In this document: piece after piece, positions 52,082 to 61,134 of the stretch
How positions within the stretch are numbered: the stretch's first letter is position 1
Layout of the letters: each line of letters starts with the position of its first letter
NCBI RefSeq assembly: GCF_017814915.1
Contig: NZ_JAGIPZ010000001.1
Coordinates: forward strand, 807,559-871,558
Reading direction: 5' to 3'
Length of the DNA: 64,000 nt
From: Herbaspirillum sp. LeCh32-8
GTDB taxonomy: Bacteria; Pseudomonadota; Gammaproteobacteria; Burkholderiales; Burkholderiaceae_D
The notes under the pieces: model-generated
What the model saw: only the letters and a program-made list of their open reading frames with translations
Databases searched by the model: none
Told to the model about the DNA's origin: nothing
Position numbers and translations under genes: made by a program

Positions 52082-54697
52082 TCAAACCGCCTTGCGCTCG
52101 CCCTTGCCGGCAGAAGCCTCCAAGAAGTCCTGCGCAAATCGCTGCAGCACGCCGCCGGCCTCGTAGATCGAGACTTCCTCGGCGGTGTCCAGCCGGCAGG
52201 TGACAGGGACTTCAACGCGCTCGCCGTTCTTGCGGTGGATCACCAGCGTCAGGTCGGCGCGCGGCTTGCGCTGGCCGATCACATCGTAAGTTTCGGTGCC
52301 GTCGATGCCATAGGTGTTGCGGTTCTCGCCGGCCTTGAACTCCAGCGGCAGCACGCCCATGCCGATCAGGTTGGTGCGGTGGATGCGCTCGAAGCCTTCG
52401 GCCACGATGGCTTCCACCCCGGCCAGGCGCACGCCCTTGGCGGCCCAGTCGCGCGAGGAGCCCTGGCCGTAATCGGCGCCGGCGATGATGATCAGCGGTT
52501 GCTTGCGCTCCATGTAGGCTTCGATGGTTTCCCACATGCGCATGACCTTGCCCTCCGGCTCCAGGCGCGCCAGCGAGCCTTGCTTCACGCTGCCGTCTTC
52601 TTTCTTCACCATTTCGTTGAACAGCTTGGGGTTGGCGAAGGTAGCGCGCTGCGCGGTCAGGTGGTCGCCGCGGTGGGTGGCGTAGGAGTTGAAGTCTTCT
52701 TCCGGCAGGCCCATCTTGTGCAGGTATTCGCCGGCCGCGCTGTCCATCAGGATGGCGTTGGACGGTGACAGGTGGTCGGTGGTGATGTTGTCGCCCAGCA
52801 CTGCCAGCGGACGCATGCCAGAGAGCGTGCGTTCGCCGGCCAGCGCGCCTTCCCAGTAGGGCGGACGGCGGATGTAGGTGCTTTGCGCGCGCCAGTCGTA
52901 CAGCGGGCTGACGGCCTGGCTGCGGTCCACGCGCGCCGAGAACATCGGCGTGTAGACATTGCGGAACTGCTGCGGCTTCACGGCCGCCTTGACCACGGTG
53001 TCGATCTCTTCGTCGCTGGGCCAGATGTCCTTCAGGCGGATCTCGCGGCCGTCGGCGGTGGTGCCCAGCACGTCCTGCTCGATGTCGAAGCGGATGGTGC
53101 CGGCAATCGCATAGGCCACCACCAGCGGCGGCGAGGCCAGGAAGGCTTGCTTGGCGTAGGGGTGGATGCGGCCGTCGAAGTTGCGGTTGCCCGACAGCAC
53201 GGCGGTGGCATACAGGTCGCGGTCGATGATCTCCTGCTGGATCTTCGGATCGAGCGCGCCGGACATGCCGTTGCAGGTAGTGCAGGCGAAGGCGACGATG
53301 CCGAAGCCCAGTTTTTCCAGGTCGGCGGTGAGGCCGGCTTCTTCCAGATAAAGCTCCACCGCCTTGGATCCCGGCGCCAGCGAGCTCTTCACCCACGGCT
53401 TGCGGGTCAGGCCCAGGCGGTTGGCGTTGCGCGCCAGCAGGGCGGCGGCGATCACGTTGCGCGGGTTGCTGGTGTTGGTGCAGCTGGTGATGGCGGCGAT
53501 GATGACGGCGCCGTCGGGCATCTTGCCGGATTCGTTTTCCACCTTGCCGGCGATGCCCTGCGCCGCCAGCTCGGACACCGGCAGACGCTTGTGCGGATTG
53601 GAGGGGCCGGCCAGCGTGCGCACCACGGTCGAGAGGTCGAAGTGCAGCACGCGTTCGTACTCGGCGTTTTTCAGGCTGTCGGACCACAAGCCGGTTTCCT
53701 TGGCGTAGGTTTCCACCAGCTTGACCTGTTCGTCCTCGCGGCCGGTCAGCTTCAGGTAATCGATGGTCTGCTGGTCGATCGAGAACATGGCGGCGGTGGC
53801 GCCGTATTCCGGAGCCATGTTGGAGATCGTGGCGCGGTCGCCCAGCGTCAGGCTGGAGGCGCCGTCGCCGTAGAACTCCAGATACGCGCCGACGACCTTT
53901 TGCTTGCGCAGGAATTCGGTCAGCGAGAGCACGATGTCGGTGGCGGTGATGCCGGGCTGGCGCCGGCCGGTCAGTTCGACGCCGATGATGTCGGGCAGGC
54001 GCATCCAGGAGGCGCGGCCCAGCATGACGTTCTCGGCCTCAAGGCCGCCCACGCCGATAGCGATCACGCCCAGCGCATCCACGTGCGGCGTGTGGCTGTC
54101 GGTGCCGACCAGGGTGTCGGGGAAGGCCACGCCGTCCTTGGTGTAGATCACCGGCGACATTTTCTCCAGGTTGATCTGGTGCATGATGCCGTTGCCTGGC
54201 GGGATCACCTCCATGTTCTCGAAGGCTTGCTTGGTCCAGTCGATGAAGTGGAAACGGTCCTCGTTGCGACGGTCTTCGATCGCGCGATTCTTCTCGAATG
54301 CCTGCGGGTCGTCGCCGCCGCATTCCACCGCCAGCGAATGGTCCACGATCAGCTGCACCGGCACCACCGGATTGACCTTGGCCGGATCGCCGCCCATGTC
54401 GGCGATCGCGTCGCGCAGGCCGGCCAGATCCACCAGCGCGGTCTGGCCGAGGATGTCATGGCACACCACGCGCGCCGGAAACCATGGGAAATCCAGATCG
54501 CGTTTGCGCTCGATCAGCTGGCGCAGCGAATCGGTCAACGTGGCCGGATCACAGCGTCGCACCAGGTTCTCGGCCAGCACGCGGGAGGTGTAGGGCAGGC
54601 CGTCCCAGGCGCCGGGCTTGATGGCGTCGACGGCGGCGCGAGCATCGAAATAGTCCAGCTGGGTGCCCGGCAGTTGCTTGCGGTATTGAGTATTCAT
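52082..54697 (-). CDS. acnD: Fe-S dependent 2-methylisocitrate dehydratase AcnD
   Basis: 871-residue aconitase-fold enzyme. It dehydrates 2-methylcitrate in the prp pathway and needs PrpF. The three cluster Cys are visible: one in ITSCTNTSNPRN and two in FACTTCNGMSGA. Other active-site parts are VGTDSHTPHVDALGVIAIG, LGDNITTDHLSPSNAI and AGADYGQGSSRDWAAKGVRL. It begins MNTQYRKQLPGTQLDYFDAR as in AcnD, which together with the adjacent prpF separates it from AcnA. It is 61 bases after the gntR stop on the same strand, so it probably is co-transcribed with that regulator. Confidence 0.95.
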   Translation of the reverse strand: MNTQYRKQLPGTQLDYFDARAAVDAIKPGAWDGLPYTSRVLAENLVRRCDPATLTDSLRQLIERKRDLDFPWFPARVVCHDILGQTALVDLAGLRDAIADMGGDPAKVNPVVPVQLIVDHSLAVECGGDDPQAFEKNRAIEDRRNEDRFHFIDWTKQAFENMEVIPPGNGIMHQINLEKMSPVIYTKDGVAFPDTLVGTDSHTPHVDALGVIAIGVGGLEAENVMLGRASWMRLPDIIGVELTGRRQPGITATDIVLSLTEFLRKQKVVGAYLEFYGDGASSLTLGDRATISNMAPEYGATAAMFSIDQQTIDYLKLTGREDEQVKLVETYAKETGLWSDSLKNAEYERVLHFDLSTVVRTLAGPSNPHKRLPVSELAAQGIAGKVENESGKMPDGAVIIAAITSCTNTSNPRNVIAAALLARNANRLGLTRKPWVKSSLAPGSKAVELYLEEAGLTADLEKLGFGIVAFACTTCNGMSGALDPKIQQEIIDRDLYATAVLSGNRNFDGRIHPYAKQAFLASPPLVVAYAIAGTIRFDIEQDVLGTTADGREIRLKDIWPSDEEIDTVVKAAVKPQQFRNVYTPMFSARVDRSQAVSPLYDWRAQSTYIRRPPYWEGALAGERTLSGMRPLAVLGDNITTDHLSPSNAILMDSAAGEYLHKMGLPEEDFNSYATHRGDHLTAQRATFANPKLFNEMVKKEDGSVKQGSLARLEPEGKVMRMWETIEAYMERKQPLIIIAGADYGQGSSRDWAAKGVRLAGVEAIVAEGFERIHRTNLIGMGVLPLEFKAGENRNTYGIDGTETYDVIGQRKPRADLTLVIHRKNGERVEVPVTCRLDTAEEVSIYEAGGVLQRFAQDFLEASAGKGERKAV

Positions 54698-54758
54698 GGC
54701 GGTTGGCTCGTGGTTGTCTCGGTGAATTGATCTAGGTATCGGTATCGGGGGATGGGGC

Positions 54759-55475
54759 TCAGGCCTGGTCGCGCTTGAGGTCGGCCTGGGCGATCTGGTG
54801 CTCGATGTTGCCGCGTGAGGCGCCGATGTGCCGGCGCATCAGCAGGTCGGCCAGTTCGCCGTCGCCGTCGGCCAGCGCATCGAGGATGCGATGGTGTTCG
54901 GCGAAGGCCTGGCGCGGCCGGTTGGGGGAAGAAGAGTTGGCGGAATACTGGATGCGGTACATGCGCGCCAACTGGTACAGCTCGCCGCACAGGATGCGGG
55001 TCAGGATCTGGTTGCCGCTGGCCTGGATGATCTTGTAGTGGAAGTCGTCGTCGCCGTCCTGCTGGTAATAACCGCGGCCGGCCTGGAAGGCTTCGTCCTT
55101 CTCATGGGTGTCGAGCACGCGACGCAGTTCGTCGAGCTCGGCGCGACTCATGCGCTGGGCCGCCAGGCGGCAGGCCATGCCTTCCAGCGATTCGCGCATC
55201 TGGAACAGCTCCACCAGCCCCTCCAGCGTCAGCGAGACCACGCGCGCGCCCACGTGCGGCACGCGCACCAGCAGGTTCTGGCCCTCCAGTCGATGGATGG
55301 CTTCGCGCAGCGGACCGCGGCTGATGCCGTAGGTGCGCGCCAGTTCAGGCTCGGAAATCTTGCTGCCCGGGGCGATTTCGCCCTGGACGATGGCGGTTTG
55401 GATCTTTCTGAACACATGCTCGGAAAGCGTCTCTCCGTCGCGTTCTGAGCCTGGTAAAGCAATCAGCTCACTCAT
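54759..55475 (-). CDS. GntR family (FCD) regulator of the acnD-prpF operon
   Basis: 238 residues. The winged helix-turn-helix (about 15-80) reads KISEPELARTYGISRGPLRE and HRLEGQNLLVRVPHVGARVV. The helical FCD domain follows, with DDFHYKIIQASGN and FAEHHRILDAL as the likely ligand/metal His residues. GntR-type regulators of this kind control prp genes in several betaproteobacteria. It is the first gene of gntR-acnD-prpF. Two copies of TGTCGACA upstream suggest that it represses its own operon, with a 2-methylcitrate-cycle acid as the likely effector (inference). Confidence 0.92.
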   Translation of the reverse strand: MSELIALPGSERDGETLSEHVFRKIQTAIVQGEIAPGSKISEPELARTYGISRGPLREAIHRLEGQNLLVRVPHVGARVVSLTLEGLVELFQMRESLEGMACRLAAQRMSRAELDELRRVLDTHEKDEAFQAGRGYYQQDGDDDFHYKIIQASGNQILTRILCGELYQLARMYRIQYSANSSSPNRPRQAFAEHHRILDALADGDGELADLLMRRHIGASRGNIEHQIAQADLKRDQA

Positions 55476-55477
55476 GG

Positions 55478-55548
55478 TGTCGACAATCCTGTGTTTTTTG
55501 TTGCGCCAACTATAGCACTTTCATTGATTTTCGCGACAAGTGTCGACA
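55478..55548 (-). promoter_or_regulatory. Promoter and twin operators of gntR-acnD-prpF
   Basis: TGTCGACA occurs at 55478-55485 and 55541-55548, 63 bases apart (six helical turns). On the minus strand a promoter with -35 TTGTCG and -10 TATAGT (19 bases apart) lies between and next to them. One copy covers the -35 edge; the other sits just before the start codon, three bases away. Confidence 0.7.
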
Positions 55549-55631
55549 GTTAAATATTTTTGGATCCAACCGGTTAAAAAATAGCATGAGGTTTTTTTCG
55601 TCTCCGGTGAGAAAATTCGCCGATTCTTTGA

Positions 55632-55708
55632 GAAATTGCGAAATCGGATCCAAAATTTTTCAAAAATATTTCTCGTCGTGAGAGAATCGATTACCGAAAT
55701 TGAGAATT
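55632..55708. repeat. Two direct repeats before the IclR gene
   Basis: GAAATTGCGAAAT (55632-55644) and GAAATTGAGAATT (55696-55708) agree at 11 of 13 bases and are spaced by 64 bases, about six turns. They are candidate IclR operators. The whole 55549-55727 stretch is AT-rich with no gene. Confidence 0.5.
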
Positions 55709-55727
55709 TAACTTTATATTGCGCACC

Positions 55728-56465
55728 ATGGACTCTCCACAGACCTCTACCATCGTCGACCGCGTACTACATGTTCTAGCCGGCGTAGCCCGCGCGGGCA
55801 AGCCCGTCAGTGCCAAACAGATCGCTGCCATGGTGCAGCAACCGGTGAGCACGGTGTATCGCCACCTGGCTTCCCTGAAGAAGTGGGGACTGCTGCAGGA
55901 ACACATGAACTCCGGCACTTTCGAGCCGGGGCCGACCGGCGTGCAACTGGCTTGGGGCTTCGACCAGAACTCCAACCTGATCAGCCAGAGCCGTGAAGAG
56001 ATCAGCTCGCTGGTGGAGCGCAGCGGCGAGAGCGTGGGTCTGCTGGTCTATATCAACGGCGAGATGGTCTGTATCGCCATGGAAGAGAGCACCCAGCCGC
56101 TGCGCTGCTCCTTCACCAAGGGCCGTTCGCATTCGCTGCACAAGGGCGCCTCGGCCAAGAGCCTGCTGGCCTTCATGCCGCGCAAGCTGCAGCAGAAGCT
56201 GCTGCTGGATCAACTGGGCGACAAGCCGGAAGAAGTGGCGGCGCTGGAAGTGCAGCTCGAAGAGATCCGCCGCCGCGGTTATTCCATCAGCGAAAGCGAG
56301 GTGGATCTGGGCGTGTGGGGCGTGTCGGTGCCCATCCTGTCTTCCAATGGCCGCCTGGAAGGCACCATCACGCTGATGGCCCCGGCACTGCGCGTAGGTC
56401 AGCGCGAGCAGGAACTGGTGCGTATGACGGTGGAAGCCGCGCAGCGCATATGTAATCGTTTTTAA
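55728..56465 (+). CDS. IclR family transcriptional regulator
   Basis: 245 residues. The N-terminal winged helix-turn-helix has VDRVLHVLAGVARAGKPVSA and QQPVSTVYRHLASLKKWGLL (parts). The C-terminal effector domain (about 75-245) has GESVGLLVYINGEMVCIAM, LHKGASAKSLLAFMP and the late RRGYSISESEVDLGVWGVSVP. The start ATG at 55728 is used; TTG at 55719 would add three residues. It lies just upstream of a histidine-related ABC transporter and hut genes on the same strand, so it is the likely local regulator in place of the usual HutC. Ligand not known. Confidence 0.9.
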   Translation: MDSPQTSTIVDRVLHVLAGVARAGKPVSAKQIAAMVQQPVSTVYRHLASLKKWGLLQEHMNSGTFEPGPTGVQLAWGFDQNSNLISQSREEISSLVERSGESVGLLVYINGEMVCIAMEESTQPLRCSFTKGRSHSLHKGASAKSLLAFMPRKLQQKLLLDQLGDKPEEVAALEVQLEEIRRRGYSISESEVDLGVWGVSVPILSSNGRLEGTITLMAPALRVGQREQELVRMTVEAAQRICNRF

Positions 56466-56615
56466 GCGCATCTGCCGCGTCGGCGCCGAGGCGTCGGGCT
56501 CATACCATAGCCCATGCCGATACGGCATGGGCGCGCAAAAACAGTTTTGTTGTTGTCGTCCCGCCAGGAAATCAGCCGGCGTCAGTCCGGTCCGTTGCTT
56601 CTACTTGAGGAACCC

Positions 56616-57371
56616 ATGATGAAAATTTCCAAGCTGCTCTGTACCTTCACCGCCGCGTTCGCCATGCTGACCGCGCTCGCTCCCGCGGCCCACGCCGCCG
56701 ACAACGTGATCCGCGTCGGCACCGATGCCACCTTCCCGCCGATGGAATTCGTCAAGGACGGCAAGCGCACCGGCTTCGACATCGAGCTGATCGAAGCGCT
56801 GGCCAAGACCATGGGCAAGAAGGTCCAGTGGATCGACATCGACTTCAAGGGCCTGATCCCGGGCCTGATCTCCAACCGCTTCGACATCGCCGCCTCGGCC
56901 ATCTACATGACCGACGAACGCCGCAAGGTGGTCAACTTCAGCGACCCGTATTACCGCGGCGGCCTGGCCGTGCTGGTGCGCCGCGACGACGCCAGCATCA
57001 AGGTGCCGGACGACCTGAACAAGGGCAAGAAGGTCTCGGTGCAGGTCGGCACCAAGTCGGTCGGCTACCTGAAGGACAACTTCCCGGGCGTTGAGCGCGT
57101 CGAGGTGGAAAAGAACCAGGCCATGTTCGACTTGCTGACCACCGGCCGCGTCAATGCCGCCGTCACCGGTCGTCCGGCCGCCGTGGAGTTCGCACGCACC
57201 CAGCCGCAAGTGCGCGTGCTGGACAAGGGCCTGACCACCGAGCTGTACGGCTACGCCATGCGCAAGGGCGACACCGAACTGGCCGAGCAACTGAACAAGG
57301 CGCTGCAGACGCTGCGCGTGAACGGCACCTACACCGCGCTGACCGACAAGTGGTTCGGCAAGAGCGAGTAA
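56616..57371 (+). CDS. Amino-acid ABC transporter substrate-binding protein
   Basis: 251 residues, polar amino-acid binding protein. The signal peptide runs 1-27 (MMKISKLLCTFTAAFAMLTA, then ending AHA). The mature start is DNVIRVGTDATFPPMEFVKD, with GFDIELIEALAKTMGKKVQW, DIAASAIYMTDERRKVVNFS and VQVGTKSVGYLKDNF. The start at 56616 follows TTGAGGAA. It is first of an ABC cassette and precedes hutDFG, so histidine or a breakdown product such as urocanate or formimidoylglutamate is a plausible ligand (inference from context). Confidence 0.92.
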   Translation: MMKISKLLCTFTAAFAMLTALAPAAHAADNVIRVGTDATFPPMEFVKDGKRTGFDIELIEALAKTMGKKVQWIDIDFKGLIPGLISNRFDIAASAIYMTDERRKVVNFSDPYYRGGLAVLVRRDDASIKVPDDLNKGKKVSVQVGTKSVGYLKDNFPGVERVEVEKNQAMFDLLTTGRVNAAVTGRPAAVEFARTQPQVRVLDKGLTTELYGYAMRKGDTELAEQLNKALQTLRVNGTYTALTDKWFGKSE

Positions 57372-57396
57372 TCTTCCTCACCTGAACCACGAACAA

Positions 57397-57433
57397 GCCG
57401 CGGCTGCACCGCACCCGGTGCGGCGGCCGCGGC
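57397..57433 (+). other. Intercistronic hairpin between binding protein and permease
   Basis: GCCGCGGC (57397-57404) and GCCGCGGC (57426-57433) pair, with CCGCA/TGCGG inside. There is no T run, so it looks like an mRNA-stabilising hairpin that helps make more binding protein than permease. Confidence 0.6.
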
Positions 57434-57541
57434 CGCGATGGCCGCCCGGTCATCGCGCCACGACGTTTTTCCACTTTTCATGAAGGTCCGCCGCCGCCGG
57501 CCATGTGGCGCGGCAGCATGATTCACCTTCCGGAGCCTCCA

Positions 57542-58207
57542 ATGGATTTCGACTTCTCGCCGATCTGGGACAGCTGGCATTCGCTCGCCGCCGGTACGGC
57601 CGTCACGGTGGAGATCACCGCCGCCGCGCTGGTGCTGGGTTGCGTGCTGGGCCTGCTGGTCGGCCTGGGGCGCCTGTCGCCGCAACGCCGCATCATCTAC
57701 GGCATCTGTACCGTATACCTGACCCTGGTGCGCGGCACGCCGCTGCTGGTGCAGCTGTTCATCTGGTTCTTCGGCCTGCCGCATTTCGGCATCCTGCTGC
57801 CGGCTTATGTGTGCGGCATCCTGGGCCTGGGTATCTACAGTGGCGCTTATGTGTCGGAAATCGTGCGTGGTTCCATCCAGTCGATCGAACGCGGCCAGAT
57901 GGAAGCGGCGCGCTCGCTGGGCCTGCCTTACAAGATGGCGATGCGTCGCGTGATCCTGCCGCAGGCCTTCGTGCGCATGATCCCGCCGCTGGGTAACGAA
58001 TTCATCGCGCTGATCAAGAACTCGGCGCTGGTGTCGCTGCTGACCATCGCCGACCTGATGCATGAAGGTGAAAAGATCATCAGCGTCTCCTATCGCTCGC
58101 TTGAGGTGTATCTGGTGATCGCCGTGATCTACCTGGTCCTGACCAGCGTCACCACATTGATACTGCGCCGCATCGAGAAGGTGCTGCGCTCGGAAGGGAG
58201 AGTGTGA
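57542..58207 (+). CDS. Amino-acid ABC transporter permease
   Basis: 221 residues of the HisM/GlnP family. The inner-membrane EAA loop reads [20 protein letters not shown], and [19 protein letters not shown] and [20 protein letters not shown] are family marks. About five membrane segments. The start at 57542 has GGAG and gives [12 protein letters not shown], a normal beginning; 13 extra upstream codons were left out. A single permease gene suggests a homodimeric channel. Its stop overlaps the ATPase start by one base (TGATG). Confidence 0.93.
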   Translation: MDFDFSPIWDSWHSLAAGTAVTVEITAAALVLGCVLGLLVGLGRLSPQRRIIYGICTVYLTLVRGTPLLVQLFIWFFGLPHFGILLPAYVCGILGLGIYSGAYVSEIVRGSIQSIERGQMEAARSLGLPYKMAMRRVILPQAFVRMIPPLGNEFIALIKNSALVSLLTIADLMHEGEKIISVSYRSLEVYLVIAVIYLVLTSVTTLILRRIEKVLRSEGRV

Positions 58208-58980
58208 TGAGCCAGGCGATCGTCGACGTCAAGGGCCTGAAGAAATCCTTCGGCGAGCACGTGGTGCTGAAGAACATCGATTTCAGCGTCCAGCCCAGCC
58301 AGGTGGTGGTGGTGATCGGCCCCAGCGGATCGGGCAAGAGCACCTTCCTGCGCTGCCTGAATGGCCTGGAAACCGCCGAGGGCGGCACCGTCGTGGTGTC
58401 CGGCCATCCGGTGGTGGAAAACGGCCGCATGATGCCCGAGGCCAAGCTGGACGCGCTGCGCAGCGAGGTGGGCATGGTATTCCAGTCGTTCAACCTGTTC
58501 CCGCACCTGTCGGTGCTGGACAACATCACGCTGGCGCCCACCTGTCTGCGCGGCGTGCCGCGCAAGCAGGCCGAAGAGTTGGGCATGCGCTTGCTGAAGA
58601 AGGTCGGCCTGGATCACAAGGCCAAGGTCTATCCCGGCACGCTGTCGGGCGGCCAGAAGCAGCGCGTTGCCATCGCGCGCGCGCTGGCGATGGAGCCCAA
58701 GGTGATGCTGTTCGACGAGCCGACCTCCGCGCTCGACCCGGAACTGGTGGGCGAGGTGCTGCAGGTGATGAAGGATCTGGCCGCCGAAGGCATGACCATG
58801 TTGATCGTCACCCACGAAATGGGCTTTGCCCGCGAAGTGGCGGACGTGGTGGTGGTGATGGACCATGGCAGCATTGTCGAAGCCGGCGCTCCGGCCGATA
58901 TCTTCACGGCGCCAAAGGAAGCGCGCACCCGCAGCTTCCTGCAGACCATGCTGGCGCGCGAGGCGGTGCATGGCGGTTGA
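58207..58980 (+). CDS. Amino-acid ABC transporter ATP-binding protein
   Basis: 257 residues. All motifs are normal: Walker [11 protein letters not shown]-loop [12 protein letters not shown], signature [16 protein letters not shown], Walker [15 protein letters not shown] and switch His THEMGFA. It belongs to the polar amino-acid (GlnQ/HisP) type. The ATG at 58207 is preferred over the adjacent GTG at 58204. It is coupled to the permease by a one-base overlap, and the next gene hutD begins 11 bases before its end. Confidence 0.95.
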   Translation: MSQAIVDVKGLKKSFGEHVVLKNIDFSVQPSQVVVVIGPSGSGKSTFLRCLNGLETAEGGTVVVSGHPVVENGRMMPEAKLDALRSEVGMVFQSFNLFPHLSVLDNITLAPTCLRGVPRKQAEELGMRLLKKVGLDHKAKVYPGTLSGGQKQRVAIARALAMEPKVMLFDEPTSALDPELVGEVLQVMKDLAAEGMTMLIVTHEMGFAREVADVVVVMDHGSIVEAGAPADIFTAPKEARTRSFLQTMLAREAVHGG

Positions 58981-59587
58981 TCCCAGAATTGACATGTCGG
59001 ACGCCATCGTCGCGGTCGGCAATCTGGCCCGCGTCGATGCCGTGCCCTGGAAGAACGAGGGTGGACAAACGCGCGAGCTGTGCGTGGAGCCGCCCGAGGC
59101 CGGCTTTGCCGATTTCGTCTGGCGCGCCAGCGTGGCCGATGTCGGTCGCGACGGCGATTTTTCGACCTTCGACGGCATCGACCGCACCATCGTGCTGCTG
59201 GAAGGCGGCGGTTTCACCATCGCGTCCGAAGGCCGCCCGCTGCATGATTTGCGCGACTGCTTCGCGCCGTTCGCCTTCGCCGGAGAACTGAAGGTCTCGG
59301 TCCAACTGCATGGCGCGCCGACGCTGGACTTCAACCTGATGATCCGGCGCGAGCTGGCCGAGGGCGAGGTGGTGATGATGACCGAGCAGAACTCGCGGCG
59401 GCTGGATGCCGACACAGCCTTGCTGTACGTCGCGCAGGGCGCGGCCTGCCTGTCGGACCAGAACGGGCTGCAATTGCAGTTGCGCACCGGCGAATTCGTG
59501 CGGCTGCGTGAAGGCGCGCTACTGCCCGACCTGCTGTGCGCGGCGGGCGCGGTGGTGCTGGCGGTGCATATCCGCCGCAAGCATTGA
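58970..59587 (+). CDS. hutD: HutD/Ves family protein
   Basis: 205 residues, bicupin fold. Marks: [20 protein letters not shown] near the start, [20 protein letters not shown] and [14 protein letters not shown]. HutD is found with histidine-use genes; it may limit the pathway or bind formylglutamate, but its action is not settled. The start at 58970 has GAGG six bases away and overlaps the ATPase gene by 11 bases; 58994 is an alternative with no ribosome site. The context (ABC, hutF, hutG) supports the name. Confidence 0.9.
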   Translation: MAVDPRIDMSDAIVAVGNLARVDAVPWKNEGGQTRELCVEPPEAGFADFVWRASVADVGRDGDFSTFDGIDRTIVLLEGGGFTIASEGRPLHDLRDCFAPFAFAGELKVSVQLHGAPTLDFNLMIRRELAEGEVVMMTEQNSRRLDADTALLYVAQGAACLSDQNGLQLQLRTGEFVRLREGALLPDLLCAAGAVVLAVHIRRKH

Positions 59588-59692
59588 TGCAGACACTGAT
59601 GCAAGAATTTCCACCTTCCGCGTGCGCCGAGAGCGCCGCGGATGCATGAAGGCAGCAGCAGTAGTCCAATAAAACCAATAAAGGGCGCTTAG

Positions 59693-61114
59693 ATGGCAAC
59701 GCACAACGAGCAACATCCGAATACCCCAGGCGGGCAGTTGTTCTGCCGCTCGGCCTTGCTGCCGCAGGGCTGGCGCAGCGACGTGCTGCTGCGCTGGAAT
59801 GCTGACGGCGACCTGACCGAGGTCACGCCGGACAGCGCGCCGGGCGACGCGCCGCTGGCCGCCGGCGCGGTCATCCCGGGCATGCCCAACCTGCATTCGC
59901 ACGCGTTCCAGCGCGCCATGGCCGGCCTGACCGAGACCATGGGCAGCCCGACCGATTCCTTCTGGAGCTGGCGCACGCTGATGTACCGCTTCGCCCAGCG
60001 CCTGCAGCCGCAGCACCTGGAGGCAATCGCCCGTCATCTGTATATCGAGATGCTCAAAGCGGGCTACACCTCGGTGTGCGAATTCCACTACCTGCACCAT
60101 GCGCCGGGCGGCGTCGCTTACGACGATCCGGCCGAGTTGTCGCTGCGCGTGATGCAGGCATCGCAGGATGCCGGCATCGGCATGACGCTGCTGCCGGTGC
60201 TGTACCAGTACGGCGGCTTCGGCAGCGCCGCGCCGCTGGAGCACCAGGCGCGCTTCATCTCATCGCCGCAGTGGATGCTGGACTTGCGTGCGCGCCTGCA
60301 GCAGGCGCTGCCGGAGAACGGCATGCGTCGCTACGGCGTGGCGCCGCACTCGCTGCGCGCGGTCGACGCCGACGGACTGGCGCAACTGGTCGCCAGCCTG
60401 CGCGCCCAGCCGGGCGGGGCCGACGCGCCCATTCATATTCATATCGCCGAGCAGACGCGCGAGGTCGACGATTGCCTGGCCTGGTGCGGCAAGCGGCCGG
60501 TACAGTTGTTGCTGTCCCAGCAGCAGCTCGACGCCCGCTGGTGCCTGGTGCACGCCACGCACATGTCGGACGACGAGTACGCAGCCGTGGCGCAAAGCGG
60601 CGCCGTGGTGGGCCTGTGCCCGACCACGGAGGCCAATCTCGGCGACGGCATCATCGACGCGCAGCGCCTGCTGGCCGACGGCGCCAACTGGGGCGTGGGA
60701 TCGGACAGCAACATCGCCATCAATGTGCGTTCCGAACTGCGCCTGCTCGAATATGGGCAGCGCCTGCACCATCGCCGGCGCAATGTGCTGGCCTCGCAAG
60801 CGGCCCCGGCCGTGGCCGACCGGCTGTTCACGCAGGCCGTGGCGGGCGGGGCGCTGGCCACCGGCCGTCGCGTGGCGGGCCTGGCCGCTGGCCAGCGCGC
60901 CGACTTCGTGGTGCTGGACGGCGACGACATCAACCTGGCCGACCGTGCGCCGGAGCAGCTGCTATCGGCGCTGGTATTCTGCGAACACGAAGGCAACCCG
61001 GTGCGCGACGTGCACGTCGGCGGCCGCCGCGTGGTGGCCGACGGGCGCCATGCGCTGGAAGAGGGCGCGCGCGCCGCTTACCGCGCCACGGTGTCTGAGC
61101 TGTTGAAAGACTAA
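59693..61114 (+). CDS. hutF: Formimidoylglutamate deiminase HutF
   Basis: 473-residue amidohydrolase. It converts N-formimino-glutamate to N-formyl-glutamate and ammonia. Metal and active-site residues: PGMPNLHSHAFQRAMAG (HxH), HIHIAEQTREVDDC, LVHATHMSDDE and VGSDSNIAINVRSEL with the metal Asp. Other family marks are SVCEFHYLHH and the late LAAGQRADFVVLDGDD. The gene follows hutD by about 105 bases. With HutG it forms the two-step deiminase/deformylase branch of histidine breakdown, in place of the one-step formiminoglutamase. Confidence 0.95.
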   Translation: MATHNEQHPNTPGGQLFCRSALLPQGWRSDVLLRWNADGDLTEVTPDSAPGDAPLAAGAVIPGMPNLHSHAFQRAMAGLTETMGSPTDSFWSWRTLMYRFAQRLQPQHLEAIARHLYIEMLKAGYTSVCEFHYLHHAPGGVAYDDPAELSLRVMQASQDAGIGMTLLPVLYQYGGFGSAAPLEHQARFISSPQWMLDLRARLQQALPENGMRRYGVAPHSLRAVDADGLAQLVASLRAQPGGADAPIHIHIAEQTREVDDCLAWCGKRPVQLLLSQQQLDARWCLVHATHMSDDEYAAVAQSGAVVGLCPTTEANLGDGIIDAQRLLADGANWGVGSDSNIAINVRSELRLLEYGQRLHHRRRNVLASQAAPAVADRLFTQAVAGGALATGRRVAGLAAGQRADFVVLDGDDINLADRAPEQLLSALVFCEHEGNPVRDVHVGGRRVVADGRHALEEGARAAYRATVSELLKD

Positions 61115-61134
61115 GAACCGAACAAGGAAAGACT

